From NCBI GenBank assembly GCA_026986155.1, contig JALSPC010000121.1, forward strand, positions 1-34,330: a DNA stretch of 34,330 bases. The letters are read 5' to 3'. The notes beneath the pieces are model-generated. The model saw nothing but the letters and a program-made list of their open reading frames with translations, did no database searches and was not told the DNA's origin. How positions within the stretch are numbered: the stretch's first letter is position 1; each line of letters opens with the position of its first letter. Made by a program: the position numbers and the translations under genes. Positions 32,899-34,330 of this stretch are shown piece by piece. This stretch comes from a bacterium (GTDB lineage: Bacteria; Desulfobacterota; S145-22).

Positions 32899-33428
32899 CC
32901 CTTGCCACCTATCCTTTCCAGCCTGGAATCGTAGGTTTCCGCCAGGTCCGCGTAGACCTGTTTCACCCTGTTGAAATGCGCCCGTTTCGCCGCGTCTATG
33001 GTCTTTATCACCCGCGCGGGGGTCCCGGCCACGAGGGTGTTGGCCGGCACCACGGTGCCGGACGTCACGACGGCGCCTTCAGCCACCACCGCGCCCCTGC
33101 CGATGACCGCGTCGAATCCCACCACGGCGCCCATGCCGATAACCGCCTCGTCCTGGATCTCCCTGCCGTGCACGATGGCCCCGTGTCCCAAGGTGACGCG
33201 GCTGCCGATGGTCAGGAGGCCGGACGGTTTCGCGTGACAAAGACACCCCTCTTCCACCGCCGTCTCATTCCCGACGATGATGTCGCCGTAATCACCGCGA
33301 AGGATGGCGCCGAATCCCACGTAGCACCGGTCACCCATACGCACGCCGCCGATGACATCCGCGGTCTCCGCCACGAAACAGTTCCGCCCGATTTCCGGCC
33401 TTTTGCCGTCAAACGCATAGAGGGGCAT
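32895..33428 (-). CDS. Gamma carbonic anhydrase-like hexapeptide-repeat protein
   Basis: A 177-residue left-handed beta-helix protein of the YrdA/PaaY/Cam group. Repeats of the form V-x-I-G-x-x run through residues 20-145. The three expected zinc histidines are present as His65 (CHAKPSG), His82 and His87 (TLGHGAIVHG), so a metal site is likely. The C-terminus is helical. Real activity in this family varies: carbonic anhydrase, or thioesterase-like PaaY. The frame opens to a TTG at 33446, but the ATG at 33428 has AAGGG eight bases upstream and gives the standard MPLYAFDGKRPEIG start. Confidence 0.9.
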   Translation of the reverse strand: MPLYAFDGKRPEIGRNCFVAETADVIGGVRMGDRCYVGFGAILRGDYGDIIVGNETAVEEGCLCHAKPSGLLTIGSRVTLGHGAIVHGREIQDEAVIGMGAVVGFDAVIGRGAVVAEGAVVTSGTVVPANTLVAGTPARVIKTIDAAKRAHFNRVKQVYADLAETYDSRLERIGGKG

Positions 33429-33503
33429 CGCTTTAACCCTTGACAAAAAATGCGTTTTTATCCATCATCGGGAAGCTTATCATGGGGGAAACGTGTTGAC
33501 AAG

Positions 33504-33767
33504 ATGGAACGTGACACCATCCAGAGGCTCTACCGAATCGACCGGAGGGATATCAGCACCCTGAAATTCCTCCTCGAATCCTACGAGGGCATCGCTATCT
33601 CCCGGACGATTGACGATCGGATCGCCCTGGTCGAGATGATGATTCCCCCCGGATTCCATCGAACCTTCATGGGGCTCGTGGCGGATATCGCGAAAGAAAC
33701 GGGCATGGCCCCCGTGACCACCGGCTACCCAATTGGAGAAACGCATGACCCTGACGAAACTGCTTAA
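33504..33767 (+). CDS. DUF4911 domain-containing protein
   Basis: A small 87-residue protein with the typical DUF4911 sequence: IDRRDISTLKFLLESYEGIA, then a segment ending in MMIPPGFHRTFMGL. Its function is unknown. Such proteins are frequent in Desulfobacterota, which supports the taxonomic guess. The ATG at 33504 lacks a strong ribosome-binding site; an in-frame ATG at 33450 would add 18 unlikely residues. It overlaps the start of the TldD/PmbA gene by 23 bases, so translation may be coupled. Confidence 0.82.
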   Translation: MERDTIQRLYRIDRRDISTLKFLLESYEGIAISRTIDDRIALVEMMIPPGFHRTFMGLVADIAKETGMAPVTTGYPIGETHDPDETA

Positions 33768-34330
33768 TTTACCTTTGGAAAAAGCCCTCTCTCACAGCCT
33801 GCGGCGGGGCGGAGAGTTTGCCGACCTTTTCTACGAGACGCGGACAGAGACAACCCTGTCTTTTGAGGACGGGAGGCTCGAAAAGGCCATCTCCGGCACA
33901 GACGCGGGGCTCGGCCTTCGCGTCATCAACAACTTCCACGCCTTTTACGCCTACACGAACGTCATGACGGAATCCTCGCTGATGCGGCTGGCGACGCTGC
34001 TTTCCGAGATGGTGGCGCTGAACAAGCGCCCCTCGCCTCCTCCCCGGCTCTCCCCGCTTACGTCCCACACCCATGTCATCAAGATCCCCCCCGACGCCAT
34101 GGCCCTCGATGCCAAGGCCGTCATTCTGAAAGAGGCCGACGCGGCCGCTCGTGCGGTGGACGGCCGCATCCGCCAGGTCAAGGTTATCTACCGGGACGAG
34201 GAGAGGGAGATCTACACCCTCAATTCCCTCGGGGAACAGGCCTCCGAGAGACGCGTCCAGACGGTCTTTCTGGTCCACGTGGTCGCCACCGACGGCGAGA
34301 CCATGGAGACGGGTTACGAGATGGCGGGCG
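33745..34330 (+). CDS. TldD/PmbA-family metalloprotease, N-terminal part (partial)
   Basis: The frame is open to the end of the window. The 195 visible residues match the N-terminal domain of TldD/PmbA proteins: YADL-like FADLFYETRTETTLSFEDGR, LEKAISGTDAGLGLRVIN, FYAYTNVMTESSLMRLA, then IKIPPDAMALDAKAVILKEA. TldD and PmbA form a heterodimeric protease that trims peptides. The zinc motif (HExxxH) lies beyond the window, so TldD versus PmbA cannot be settled; the start MTLTKLLNLPLEKALSHSL fits TldD better. GGAG lies six bases before the ATG at 33745. Confidence 0.88.
   Translation, partial: MTLTKLLNLPLEKALSHSLRRGGEFADLFYETRTETTLSFEDGRLEKAISGTDAGLGLRVINNFHAFYAYTNVMTESSLMRLATLLSEMVALNKRPSPPPRLSPLTSHTHVIKIPPDAMALDAKAVILKEADAAARAVDGRIRQVKVIYRDEEREIYTLNSLGEQASERRVQTVFLVHVVATDGETMETGYEMAG

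Noticed and set aside
31492-33428. Patatin as a CBASS-type defence effector
   Set aside because: No CD-NTase, ubiquitin-like or other defence partner is near; the neighbours are a cupin and a gamma carbonic anhydrase-like protein.

Overview
The window looks like a piece of a GC-rich chromosome from an anaerobic Desulfobacterota-type bacterium (former Deltaproteobacteria, perhaps near the Syntrophia). This is inferred from gene content, not from a marker gene: EtfBA followed by a membrane ETF:quinone oxidoreductase, a CooT nickel protein, a PTS enzyme I beside Map, a DUF4911 protein, pyruvoyl-type polyamine enzymes and formylmethanofuran-dehydrogenase-like genes. Nearly everything is tightly packed housekeeping coding sequence. 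No rRNA, tRNA, CRISPR array or intact mobile element was seen.

Layout. (1) 1-3329, plus strand: the end of ftsK, then lolA, mgtE and recO. (2) 3348-9810: a PLP decarboxylase on the minus strand, divergent from a plus-strand operon with a clear promoter. That operon holds speD, a pyruvoyl arginine decarboxylase and speE (polyamine synthesis), and continues without a break into an FwdB-like protein, a three-cluster Fe-S protein and a short FwdA-like protein. (3) 9908-11680: an island that looks AT-richer, with a QueG-like Fe-S protein, a GNAT acetyltransferase and a broken IS200/IS605 tnpA. (4) 11814-23139: a long minus-strand run. In transcription order it is an M23 peptidase, secA, argJ, yciO, a flavin reductase, an amidohydrolase, trxB, cooT, a histidine-ladder small protein, map, ptsI and a 57-residue coiled-coil protein. 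(5) 23388-27341, plus: etfB, etfA and the membrane Fe-S oxidoreductase that would pass electrons from acyl-CoA dehydrogenases to quinone. (6) 27631-31409, plus: a five-PAS hybrid sensor kinase and plsY. (7) 31492-33428, minus: gamma carbonic anhydrase-like protein, cupin and patatin. (8) 33504-34330, plus: a DUF4911 protein and the start of a TldD/PmbA protease.

The two most interesting items are the polyamine/Fwd-like operon and the CooT pair. In the operon, the FwdA-like protein has lost the usual metal-binding histidines and FwdC/FwdD are absent, so the three proteins probably do something other than classical formylmethanofuran chemistry. Beside cooT lies a small protein with five histidines at exact four-residue spacing, a likely metal-binding helix.
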